The position numbers were made by a program, and so were the translations under genes. A model generated the notes under the pieces. The model saw only the letters and a list, made by a program, of their open reading frames with translations, ran no database searches and was not told where the DNA came from. 46,690 nucleotides of DNA, taken from the NCBI RefSeq assembly GCF_018614955.1, contig NZ_JAGGNV010000112.1, positions 1 to 46,690 of the forward strand, given 5' to 3'. This document shows, one piece after another, positions 16,203 to 23,963 of this stretch. Positions within the stretch are counted from its first letter, which is position 1; the number at the start of each line of letters is the position of its first letter. This DNA is from Variovorax paradoxus (GTDB lineage: Bacteria > Pseudomonadota > Gammaproteobacteria > Burkholderiales > Burkholderiaceae_C).

Positions 16203-17932
16203 GGATTGATTCTTTGGTAGAGCAACAGGTCGTCGCTCGCGCTGGTCGGGCGGCGCAGCGTGCCGATGAAGCGCCAGCCCTCGAGGTTCACGATCTTGTG
16301 CAGGCGCCCGATCGCCTCCGGGCTGGCCAGCAGCCAGGGGCAGGTCTGGGATCCAGATCCGGTCAGGGGCTGCAGGTTGAACTGGCCGTGGTGGCGCAGC
16401 GCTGCGATGTGAGGCCGGCTCAGCGCGATCTCGGAGATGCACACCGGCTGGCCGACCCGTTCCGAAATGGCGCGCACCTGGGGCACATAGCTGCGCGCGT
16501 AGTCGAGCACCGGCAGCCACAGCGTCATCAGCAGCATCCAGCAGAGCGCCGCGCCGCCGCCCGGCAGCACCAGCGTCTTCCAGAGGGCCGCCCGATGCCG
16601 GCCGGTACGCCAGCGCACGAGCCAGGCCCAGGCCAGCGTCGCGGCCAGCGCGAAAACGAAGGCGACCGCCGAGAACTGGGGCACGAAGCCGGGGGCCAGT
16701 TTCGCGACGTTGGCCGCCGTCTTCGCCGGCACGCCGGTCTGCATCGCGACCCAGATCACCCAGATGATGATCGCCGAGCCGCTGAAGAACAGCAGCGTGA
16801 ACCAGTCGATCAGCGCCGCGACGCTGCGCCTGAAGGTCGGCAGTGCAAAGGCCGCCAGCGTCGCGAAGGCGGGCAGGGCCAGCAGCAGGGAACGCTCCGA
16901 AAAACTGGTGGTCCAGGTCGCGGCCAGCGGCACCAGCGCAAACCACAGGGGCAGCGCGACATGGCGAGCCGTGAGTTGCCGGCGCCAGCGCCACAGCGTC
17001 CAGAGCGCAAGCGGCCAGGCCGGCCAGGTGAACCACAGGAGCAGCTTGGCCTGGCTGCGCACTTCGCCGAATACGCTGGTTCCGGCCTGGCTGCCGGGCA
17101 GTTCGATCTTCCACTGCAGGAGGCCCAGCCAGGCGGCCAGCAGCCCGGCCAACACCGCCGCGCCCAGGATCGACGCGATCGCGCCGATGGAATACCTGGG
17201 TTCGTCGTCCGGCGTCGCCTCTGAACCGCGCCGGCGTTCGGCGGCGAGCAAGACCACGCAGCCGATGCCCAGCGCCAGTCCGACAGTCGGCCCGCCGCCC
17301 AGGGTCATGCCGACGCTCCCGATGACGAGCGCGATCAGGGGGGCGACACGGCGGTAGGGCAGCGCTGCGACGCCATAGAACAGGTGCGAGGTGAAGAAAA
17401 GCTGCGCCAGCGCAGGCGTGGTTTCATGCCCCAGCTGGGCGAGCCCGAGGCAGGCGATCAGCGTCAGCAGCGCACCATCCGCGATCGCGCGCGCATAGTC
17501 GGTGGGGCGCGCCTCGCCGCCGAAGGCAAAGGCCACCGGCTGCGCCTGTGTCGTGCGGGCGAGGTAGTACACCGCATACCAGGTCGCCGTGAAAGTGCCC
17601 CAGAGCAGGAGGGCGAAGGCGATCCGCACCGCGAGATCGGGGTGCACCCATGCCGGCGCGATCTTGATGGCCCAGGCGCCGATCCAGTAGGGGATCAGGG
17701 CGGGCGTTTCGGGCCGCAGCCCGAGCAGCATCGGGTCGAACCAGCGCGCCAGGCCTTCGGTGCTGCGCGCCAGTTCGGCCATGTAGCCGAAGGCCGCGAT
17801 GTCGGCGCTCTTCCAGGGTCCGCGACCCAGCAGGCCGGGCATCAGGTAGGCCGCGCACAGCAGCAGCAGCGCAAGGCGCGGCAGGCGGCGTACGGCGCTC
17901 TGAGCAACGATCGCTGGCGTCGGCTGGTTCAA
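16199..17932 (-). CDS. Polytopic membrane protein, probable GT-C glycosyltransferase
   Basis: 577 residues with roughly twelve hydrophobic segments. After the first segment comes GRGPWKSADIAAFGYMAELA, an acidic periplasmic loop resembling the catalytic Asp/Glu loop of GT-C enzymes (ArnT/PMT-like), which move sugars from polyprenyl-phosphate carriers. The resemblance is general and I cannot name a substrate. The start is uncertain: TTG 17932 is the only candidate near the first membrane segment and lacks a ribosome site (CCTCCCTCCG precedes it). It begins just behind the L31 terminator and is coupled to the MATE gene by TTGA, so the two proteins may act together. Confidence 0.7.
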   Translation of the reverse strand: MNQPTPAIVAQSAVRRLPRLALLLLCAAYLMPGLLGRGPWKSADIAAFGYMAELARSTEGLARWFDPMLLGLRPETPALIPYWIGAWAIKIAPAWVHPDLAVRIAFALLLWGTFTATWYAVYYLARTTQAQPVAFAFGGEARPTDYARAIADGALLTLIACLGLAQLGHETTPALAQLFFTSHLFYGVAALPYRRVAPLIALVIGSVGMTLGGGPTVGLALGIGCVVLLAAERRRGSEATPDDEPRYSIGAIASILGAAVLAGLLAAWLGLLQWKIELPGSQAGTSVFGEVRSQAKLLLWFTWPAWPLALWTLWRWRRQLTARHVALPLWFALVPLAATWTTSFSERSLLLALPAFATLAAFALPTFRRSVAALIDWFTLLFFSGSAIIIWVIWVAMQTGVPAKTAANVAKLAPGFVPQFSAVAFVFALAATLAWAWLVRWRTGRHRAALWKTLVLPGGGAALCWMLLMTLWLPVLDYARSYVPQVRAISERVGQPVCISEIALSRPHIAALRHHGQFNLQPLTGSGSQTCPWLLASPEAIGRLHKIVNLEGWRFIGTLRRPTSASDDLLLYQRINP

Positions 17933-17961
17933 CGGAGGGAGGTGAAGTGGTTGGAAGGAAA

Positions 17962-17994
17962 GAAAAAGGGCAGCGCGGTAAACCGGGCTGCCCT
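17962..17994 (-). terminator. Terminator of rpmE2
   Basis: Arms AGGGCAGC and GCTGCCCT (17987-17994 and 17967-17974) enclose a short loop and are followed on the minus strand by CTTTTTCTTTCC. It begins 19 bases after the L31 stop codon, a textbook intrinsic terminator. Confidence 0.88.
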
Positions 17995-18013
17995 CGACCT
18001 GGAAGTGCCTGCC

Positions 18014-18280
18014 TTACTTGGAGGCGGCGCCGGTGGTCTTGCCGAAGCGGTTGCGGAACTTCTCGACGCGGCCGCCCATGTTGTCGACCGACTTCTGCGT
18101 GCCGGTGTAGAAGGGGTGCGATTCGCTCGAGGTGTCGAGCTTGTAGAGAGGCAATTCGCGACCGTCCTTGCTCTTGCCCATTTCCTTGGTGTTCGCGCAC
18201 GAACGGGTCACGAACTCGAAGCCGTTCGACAGGTCGACGAACAGAATTTCGCGGTAGTTCGGGTGAATGCCTTCTTTCAT
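18014..18280 (-). CDS. rpmE2: Ribosomal protein L31 type B
   Basis: 88 residues. Starts MKEGIHPNYREILFVDLSNG and contains KLDTSSESHPFYTGTQK, the defining blocks of bL31 type B. This form lacks the CxxC zinc ligands of the type A protein (a single cysteine in FVTRSCANT). In several bacteria type B replaces type A when zinc is short; here I see no Zur-like site in the 151-base upstream gap. The ATG at 18280 has AAAGGAAAG upstream. Single gene with its own terminator. Confidence 0.96.
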   Translation of the reverse strand: MKEGIHPNYREILFVDLSNGFEFVTRSCANTKEMGKSKDGRELPLYKLDTSSESHPFYTGTQKSVDNMGGRVEKFRNRFGKTTGAASK

Positions 18281-18431
18281 GATCTTTCCTTTGGTCGATG
18301 CGACAGCCACATAGAGTCCACATGGAGGCCACAATGAGCCGGAACCCTCCCGGCACGGCACCGGGCTGCACTTTTCGCGAAGCCCGCAATTATCGCATAC
18401 TGGGCATCCATAGTGCCAGACCCTCTTTCCC

Positions 18432-19493
18432 ATGAATTCACGCCCCTTGCGCGCCGGCCTCGTCGGCTTCGGCTTCGCCGGCCAGACCTTTCATGCACCG
18501 GTCCTGTCGGCCGTTCCGGGCCTGCAACTGGGCGCGGTGGCCAGTTCCCAGCCGCACAAGGTGCATGCCGACTGGCCCGGCGTCGACGTGGTGCCCGATG
18601 TGGCCGCCTTGCTGGGCCGCGCCGACATCGACCTGGTCGTGATCGCCGCGCCCAATGCGCAGCATCACGCGCTGGCCAGGGACGCGCTCGCCGCGGGCAA
18701 GCACGTGGTGGTCGACAAGCCCTTCACGCTCGATGCGGCCCAGGCCCGCGAGCTGGCAGAACTGGCACAGCGCAAGGGCCGCCTGCTGTCCGTCTATCAG
18801 AACCGGCGCTTCGATTCGGACTTCCTGACGCTGCAGGGCCTGCTCGCGAGCGGCGAGTTGGGCCGGCCGGTCTACTTCGAGTCGCACTTCGACCGCTTCC
18901 GGCCGCAGGTGCGCGAGCGCTGGCGCGAGCAGCCGGTGCCGGGAGCGGGCCTGTGGGTCGACCTCGGCGCCCACTTGGTCGACCAGGCGGTCCGGCTCTT
19001 CGGCCGGCCCGACACGCTGCAACTCGACACCGCCGCGCTGCGCGACGGGGCGCTGGTCGAGGACTATTTCCATACGGTGCTGCGCTACGAGAGCGGCGCG
19101 CATGCGCCGTTGCGCGTCGTGCTGCACGCGACCACGCTGGCGGCCCATGCGGCGCCGCGCTACATCGTGCATGGCACGCGCGGAAGTTATGTCAAGCAAG
19201 GGGTGGATCCGCAGGAGGACGCTTTGCGGATCGGCGGGCGTCCGGGCGGCGAGGGGTGGGGCGCCGATGCGCTCGACGGCGAGCTCACCGTGCCGGCCGA
19301 TGATGGCCGTGCCGCGACGCGCAAGGTGCCGACGGTGCCCGGAAACTATGTCGCCTACTACGCCGCGGTGCGCGACGCGATCCTGGGCCAGGGGCCGAAT
19401 CCGGTGCCGCCGGAACAGGCGGTCGAGCTCATGGAGCTGCTCGACCTGGGCCGCCAGAGCGCCGCCGAAGGACGGGCCCTGACGATGGGCTGA
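18432..19493 (+). CDS. Gfo/Idh/MocA-family NAD(P)-dependent oxidoreductase
   Basis: 353 residues. N-terminal Rossmann fold with LVGFGFAGQTFHAPVL (the G-x-G-x-x-G variant of YdgJ-like members) and the family signature VVVDKPFTLD, containing the conserved Lys-Pro; the C-terminal alpha/beta domain carries the DLGAHLVDQAVRLFG motif with the catalytic-region histidine. It is a cytoplasmic oxidoreductase on a sugar or polyol-like substrate that I cannot specify. It stands alone, divergent from rpmE2 and tail-to-tail with rho (6 bases apart). Confidence 0.93.
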   Translation: MNSRPLRAGLVGFGFAGQTFHAPVLSAVPGLQLGAVASSQPHKVHADWPGVDVVPDVAALLGRADIDLVVIAAPNAQHHALARDALAAGKHVVVDKPFTLDAAQARELAELAQRKGRLLSVYQNRRFDSDFLTLQGLLASGELGRPVYFESHFDRFRPQVRERWREQPVPGAGLWVDLGAHLVDQAVRLFGRPDTLQLDTAALRDGALVEDYFHTVLRYESGAHAPLRVVLHATTLAAHAAPRYIVHGTRGSYVKQGVDPQEDALRIGGRPGGEGWGADALDGELTVPADDGRAATRKVPTVPGNYVAYYAAVRDAILGQGPNPVPPEQAVELMELLDLGRQSAAEGRALTMG

Positions 19494-19499
19494 AGGGGA

Positions 19500-20765
19500 T
19501 CAGCCGCCGCGACGCATCATGTCGAAGAACTCGACATTGGTCTTGGTCGCCTTCATGTTCTTCAGCATGAGCTCCATCGCCTCGATCTCGTCCATGTTGT
19601 ACATGAGCTGGCGCAGGATGCGGGTCTTCTGCAGGATCTCGGGCGGCAGCAGCAATTCTTCGCGGCGCGTGCCGCTGCGGTTGAGCTGGATCGAGGGGAA
19701 CACGCGCTTCTCGTAGAGGCGGCGGTCCAGGTGGATTTCGGAGTTGCCGGTGCCCTTGAACTCTTCGAAGATCACTTCGTCCATGCGGCTGCCGGTATCG
19801 ATCAGCGCCGTGCCGATGATGGTGAGCGAGCCGCCTTCTTCCACGTTGCGCGCAGCGCCGAGGAAACGCTTGGGACGCTGCAGCGCGTTGGAGTCCACGC
19901 CGCCGGTCAGCACCTTGCCCGAGGAGGGCACGACGTTGTTGTAGGCGCGGGCGAGGCGGGTGATCGAGTCGAGCAGGATCACCACGTCCTTCTTGAGTTC
20001 GACCAGGCGCTTGGCGCGCTCGATCACCATCTCGGCCACGTGCACGTGGCGCGCAGCGGGCTCGTCGAAGGTCGAGGCAATGACCTCGCCCTTCACGGTG
20101 CGCTGCATTTCGGTCACTTCCTCGGGCCGCTCGTCGACGAGCAGCACCATCATGTGGACCTCGGGGTAGTTGGCGCTGATCGCATGCGCGATGTGCTGCA
20201 TCATCACCGTCTTGCCGCTCTTGGGCGGCGCCACCAGCAGCGCGCGCTGGCCTTTGCCGATCGGCGCGATGATGTCGATGATGCGGCCGGTGATGTTCTC
20301 TTCGCCCTTGAAGCCGTCACGCTCGAGCCGCATCAGTTCCTTGGGGAACAGCGGCGTGAGGTTCTCGAACATCACCTTGTGCTTGTTCTGCTCGGGCAGG
20401 CCGTCGTTGACCTTGTCCAGCTTGGTCAGCGCGAAGTAGCGCTCGCCGTCCTTGGGCGTGCGCACTTCGCCTTCGATCATGTCGCCGGTGTGCAGGTTGA
20501 AACGGCGCACCTGGCTCGGCGAGATGTAGATGTCGTCGGTGCTGGCGGTGAAGCTGGTGTCGGGACTGCGCAGAAAGCCGAAGCCGTCGGGCAGGATCTC
20601 GAGCACGCCATCGGCGAAAACCTGTTCGCCGGCCTTCGCGCGCTTCTTGATGATCGCGAACATCAGCTCCTGCTTGCGCATGCGGCCGACGTTTTCGATC
20701 TCAAGGGCTTCGGCCTGCTTGAGGACTTCAGACACGTGGAGTGCCTTGAGTTCGTTTAAGTGCAT
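19500..20765 (-). CDS. rho: Transcription termination factor Rho
   Basis: 421 residues, the compact size seen in enterobacterial and other proteobacterial Rho. N-terminal helix bundle (MHLNELKALHVSEVLKQAE), RNA-binding cold-shock-like domain with DGFGFLRSP (about 60-68), Walker A APPKSGKT (179-186), Walker B VVILLDSITRLARAYN including the arginine-rich Q-loop region, and the secondary RNA-binding loop near GVDSNALQRPKRFLGAARN. The hexameric RNA-dependent ATPase pulls nascent C-rich RNA to end transcription. It lies downstream of trxA as in E. coli. Its leader is strongly C-rich. Confidence 0.99.
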   Translation of the reverse strand: MHLNELKALHVSEVLKQAEALEIENVGRMRKQELMFAIIKKRAKAGEQVFADGVLEILPDGFGFLRSPDTSFTASTDDIYISPSQVRRFNLHTGDMIEGEVRTPKDGERYFALTKLDKVNDGLPEQNKHKVMFENLTPLFPKELMRLERDGFKGEENITGRIIDIIAPIGKGQRALLVAPPKSGKTVMMQHIAHAISANYPEVHMMVLLVDERPEEVTEMQRTVKGEVIASTFDEPAARHVHVAEMVIERAKRLVELKKDVVILLDSITRLARAYNNVVPSSGKVLTGGVDSNALQRPKRFLGAARNVEEGGSLTIIGTALIDTGSRMDEVIFEEFKGTGNSEIHLDRRLYEKRVFPSIQLNRSGTRREELLLPPEILQKTRILRQLMYNMDEIEAMELMLKNMKATKTNVEFFDMMRRGG

Positions 20766-20780
20766 GGAATGACCCCGTGC

Positions 20781-20835
20781 GGGGAAATCTTGTCGGAAAG
20801 AACCAGGGGGGAGGTTTGAGGAGAGGCGAGAGATG
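20781..20835 (-). promoter_or_regulatory. C-rich, G-poor rho leader (candidate rut site)
   Basis: Counting by eye over these 55 bases, the rho transcript has 26 C and only 5 G, a strong C-over-G imbalance in an otherwise balanced GC-rich genome. Such stretches are loading sites for Rho. It lies 16 bases before the rho start codon, and a small CCCC/GGGG hairpin follows at about 20773-20784. This fits autogenous control of rho by Rho-dependent attenuation, as known in E. coli. A CATAAT box on the minus strand (20897-20892) could begin this transcript. Confidence 0.5.
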
Positions 20836-20902
20836 CCTCACAAACCGGGGAACTCGAACCGGGTGCCTGGAAGGGCCGGTGATCTGCGAGGATTATGACA
20901 GG

Positions 20903-20939
20903 AAAAACGAGGCTGCCGGCGCATTGCGCGCAGGCAGCC
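20903..20939 (-). terminator. Terminator of trxA
   Basis: Arms GGCTGCC and GGCAGCC (20933-20939 and 20911-20917) enclose a GC-rich inner loop that can extend the stem, followed on the minus strand by TCGTTTTTCC. It lies 12 bases after the trxA stop and separates trxA from rho. Confidence 0.82.
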
Positions 20940-20951
20940 GGGAATCAACGC

Positions 20952-21284
20952 TCAGGCGAGCTGCTGGTCGATGAAAGCGGTGAGCTGAGCCTTGCTCATC
21001 GCGCCGACCTTGGTCGCGGCCAGCTGGCCGTCCTTGAACAGCATCAGCGTGGGGATGCCGCGGATGCCGAACTTGGCGGGGATGTCGCGGTTCTCGTCCA
21101 CGTTCATCTTGGCGATCTGCAACTTGCCTTCGTAGGTGTTGGAGACCTCGTCGAGGATGGGCGCGATCATCTTGCAGGGTCCGCACCATTCGGCCCAGTA
21201 GTCCACCAGCACGGGCTTGCCGGACTTGAGCACGTCGGCTTCGAAAGAAGAGTCGGAGATGTGTTTGATGAGTTCGCTGGCCAT
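20952..21284 (-). CDS. trxA: Thioredoxin 1
   Basis: 110 residues. Complete thioredoxin with the active site WCGPC (C34, C37), buried Asp in VLVDYWAEW and cis-proline in GIRGIPTLMLFKDG. It reduces protein disulfides in the cytoplasm with electrons from thioredoxin reductase. Ribosome site AAGGA is upstream of the ATG. The order trxA then rho is shared with many proteobacteria. It is divergent from the AddB-like gene. Confidence 0.99.
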   Translation of the reverse strand: MASELIKHISDSSFEADVLKSGKPVLVDYWAEWCGPCKMIAPILDEVSNTYEGKLQIAKMNVDENRDIPAKFGIRGIPTLMLFKDGQLAATKVGAMSKAQLTAFIDQQLA

Positions 21285-21413
21285 GGTGTGTGTCCTTCTG
21301 CGCTGAAAGTTTCGGTGCAGCTAAAGTGCGGGTCATTGTGACAGAAACCAAGTGCCGGCGTGGTCGGCGCGGACGCTATGGCCTCGATAGCCAAAGCCCT
21401 ACACCCACATCCG

Positions 21414-23963
21414 ATGCAGTCCTCTGAGCGCCACCCCGCGCATGCGCTTTGGTGCGACCCGGTCCATGGCCTCGTCGGCCGGATTTCGCGCGTGCTGGCC
21501 GAGCGCGGACTGCATGCCGCGCGCACCGTGGTGCTGGTGCCCTACGCGCAATTGATGCAGGTGGCGCGCGCCATGTGGGCCGCCTGCGGCAACCCGGGCT
21601 TCGCACCCCGCTTCGAGACGACGCGCAACTGGGCGCGCAGCGCCGGTGGCTTCGTGCCCGGCGTGGACGACATCGCCTTCGACATGGCGCGCGACCTGCT
21701 CACCGCGCAGTCGCTGCTGTCGCGCGCGGGCTTTGTGGCATCGCGCATCGCGCTGGCGGGCCGGCTGGTCGAGATCGCGCCGCAGCTCGCGCCGCTCGCC
21801 GCGGCCGAGCATCCGATCGAACGCGCGGCCTGGGCCCAGCGCGTGCGCGGCGCCATCGACGCAGGCAAGGGCTCGGAGTGGTTCGACATCGAGAGCGCAT
21901 TGAACGGCATTGCGCTCGCCTGGGCCGCCAGCTCCGCTTATGCGACCGACGTGCTGTTCGGCGGCGGCGCGCTGGCCCAGGTCGACCAGTTGATCGTGCT
22001 CGATGGCCTGCAAAGCGATCCGCTCACGAACAAGCTCGCGGCGCTGTTCGGCGAGCGTGTGCTGCGATTGCCGCTCGCGACGCTGGATGCGCCCGAATGC
22101 ACCGCGGCCCTGCATCCCGCGGCCGATCCCGAAGACGAAGCCCAGCGTGCCGCTGCCTGCGTGCTGCGCCACCTGGCCGAGGGCCGCGCGCCTGTGGCGC
22201 TGGCGGCCACCGACCGTGCGCTCACGCGCCGGATCAGTGCCCAGCTGGCCACTCAGGGCGTGATGCCGCACGACGAGACCGGCTGGAAACTCTCGACCAC
22301 GCGGGCGGCTGCCACCCTCATGAGCGCGCTGCGCGCCTGTGCCCATGATGCCTCCAGCGACCAGGTGCTCGACTGGCTCAAGAGCGCGAGCGCCCTCGAC
22401 GGCCGTTCGGTCCGGGCGCTGGAGGCGCGTCTGCGCGATCGCGGCATGCGTGACTGGCACAGCTGGTGCGCCTTCGTTGCGGCGAGCGAGAAGCCGCAGG
22501 ACCTGGGCCTGCTGCCCTTCACCAACGACGTCGAAGCGCAGCGTGCGACGCTGGCCCGCGCCCGGCCGCTTGCCGAATGGCTCGCCTCCACGCGCGCGCT
22601 GCTCCAGGCCGGCGGACAATGGCCCGCGCTGCACGGCGATGTGGTCGGTATCGAAGTCATCGCGGCGCTCTATCTGGATGCCGAAGAAGGGGAGATTCGC
22701 GGTGCACGCTGCACTGTCGCGGAGTTCACTGCCTGGGTGCGCGACGTGCTCGAAGCCGCCAGCGTGCGCCTGCCTTCCGACGCGGATTCGCCGCAGGTTG
22801 TCGTCCTGCCGCTGCACCAGTTGCTGGGCCGCGCCTTCGGTGCCGTCGTGGTGCCCGGCTGCGACGACCAGCGCCTGCCCGCTTCGCCCGAGCCTCCGGG
22901 CGACTGGAACCCGGCGCAGCGCCTCGCGCTCGCGCTGCCTTCGCGCGAAGCGCTGGAGGCCGCCCAGCGCGCCGCGTGGGCCATCGCGCTGCGTGCGCCG
23001 CATTGCGATCTGCTGTGGCGCCAGTTCGATGCCAGCGGCGAACCCGTGCGTCCCAGCGCGCTCGTGCAGATGCTGCATCTCGACCGTTCGGCGGCCGACG
23101 CCGTGGACCCGCGCACGCCGGTGCAGGTGGCCGCGCGGCCGACGCCGCGGCCGCAGCCGCACGGCGATGCGCTCGTGCCCGTCACGCTGTCGTCGACGGC
23201 TTACGAGGATCTGCGCCGCTGCCCTTACCGCTTCTTCGCGTTGCGCCAGCTCGGCCTGCGCAGCAGCGACGAACTCGATGCGGAAGTCGACAAGCGGGAC
23301 TTCGGCAACTGGCTGCATGCGCTGCTGGGTCACTTCCACGAAGCCCTGAAAGAAGCGCCGGCCGCCGAGCTGCCGGCCAGGCTCGCGCTGATGGCTGCCG
23401 CGGAGCGGGAGGCGACGCGCGAATTCGGGCTCTCGGAGGCCGAGTTCCTTCCTTTCGCCGCCGCCTGGCCCGCGGTGCGCGACGGCTACCTCGAATGGCT
23501 GGCCGGTCACGAGGCCGATGAAGGCGCCGTGTTCGTCGAGGCCGAGCCGTGGAAGGAGGTTCCGCTGGGCAGCGTGAAACTGGTCGGCCGTCTCGACCGC
23601 GTCGATGCCACGCCCGACGGCCGGGCCTTCGTGATGGACTACAAGACCGAGTCCGTCGACAAGACGAAGGATCGCGTCAAGGATCCGACCGAAGACACCC
23701 AGCTCGCCTTCTACGCCGCGCTCTTCCCCGACGACAGCCTGCGTGCCGCCTACGTCAACGTCGGCGAAAAAGCCTCCGGCACGCGCACCGTCGAGCAGAT
23801 GGACGTGATCGCCGCGCGCGATGCGCTGGTGGCCGGCGTGATGGACGACCTCGCACGCATCGGCCACGGCGCCGCACTGCCCGCGCTCGGCGAAGGCACG
23901 GTCTGCGAATACTGCGCCGCCCGCGGCCTGTGCCGCAAGGACTTCTGGGAGCTGGCGGAATGA
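21414..23963 (+). CDS. AddB-like PD-(D/E)XK nuclease subunit
   Basis: About 849 residues. The N-terminal and central part resemble the inactive helicase-like half of AddB; I see no Walker A. The C-terminal part is a RecB-type nuclease: GRLDRVDATPDGRAFVMDYKTE, with D742 and K744 in DYK. A cysteine in LRRCPYRFFALRQLGL (C603) and the trio in CEYCAARGLC (C831, C834, C840) match the four-cysteine iron-sulfur clasp of AddB nucleases. With AddA it processes broken DNA ends before recombination. The start is uncertain: GTG 21360 and ATG 21378 also fit; the conserved region begins at about 21440. It overlaps the next gene by ATGA. Confidence 0.87.
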   Translation: MQSSERHPAHALWCDPVHGLVGRISRVLAERGLHAARTVVLVPYAQLMQVARAMWAACGNPGFAPRFETTRNWARSAGGFVPGVDDIAFDMARDLLTAQSLLSRAGFVASRIALAGRLVEIAPQLAPLAAAEHPIERAAWAQRVRGAIDAGKGSEWFDIESALNGIALAWAASSAYATDVLFGGGALAQVDQLIVLDGLQSDPLTNKLAALFGERVLRLPLATLDAPECTAALHPAADPEDEAQRAAACVLRHLAEGRAPVALAATDRALTRRISAQLATQGVMPHDETGWKLSTTRAAATLMSALRACAHDASSDQVLDWLKSASALDGRSVRALEARLRDRGMRDWHSWCAFVAASEKPQDLGLLPFTNDVEAQRATLARARPLAEWLASTRALLQAGGQWPALHGDVVGIEVIAALYLDAEEGEIRGARCTVAEFTAWVRDVLEAASVRLPSDADSPQVVVLPLHQLLGRAFGAVVVPGCDDQRLPASPEPPGDWNPAQRLALALPSREALEAAQRAAWAIALRAPHCDLLWRQFDASGEPVRPSALVQMLHLDRSAADAVDPRTPVQVAARPTPRPQPHGDALVPVTLSSTAYEDLRRCPYRFFALRQLGLRSSDELDAEVDKRDFGNWLHALLGHFHEALKEAPAAELPARLALMAAAEREATREFGLSEAEFLPFAAAWPAVRDGYLEWLAGHEADEGAVFVEAEPWKEVPLGSVKLVGRLDRVDATPDGRAFVMDYKTESVDKTKDRVKDPTEDTQLAFYAALFPDDSLRAAYVNVGEKASGTRTVEQMDVIAARDALVAGVMDDLARIGHGAALPALGEGTVCEYCAARGLCRKDFWELAE

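Noticed and set aside
20846..20870. A GGTTCGAGTTCC stretch on the minus strand in the rho leader, like a tRNA T-arm
   Set aside because: No acceptor, D or anticodon arms can be built around it, and there is no mobile element nearby, so it is not a tRNA or a recognisable attachment site.
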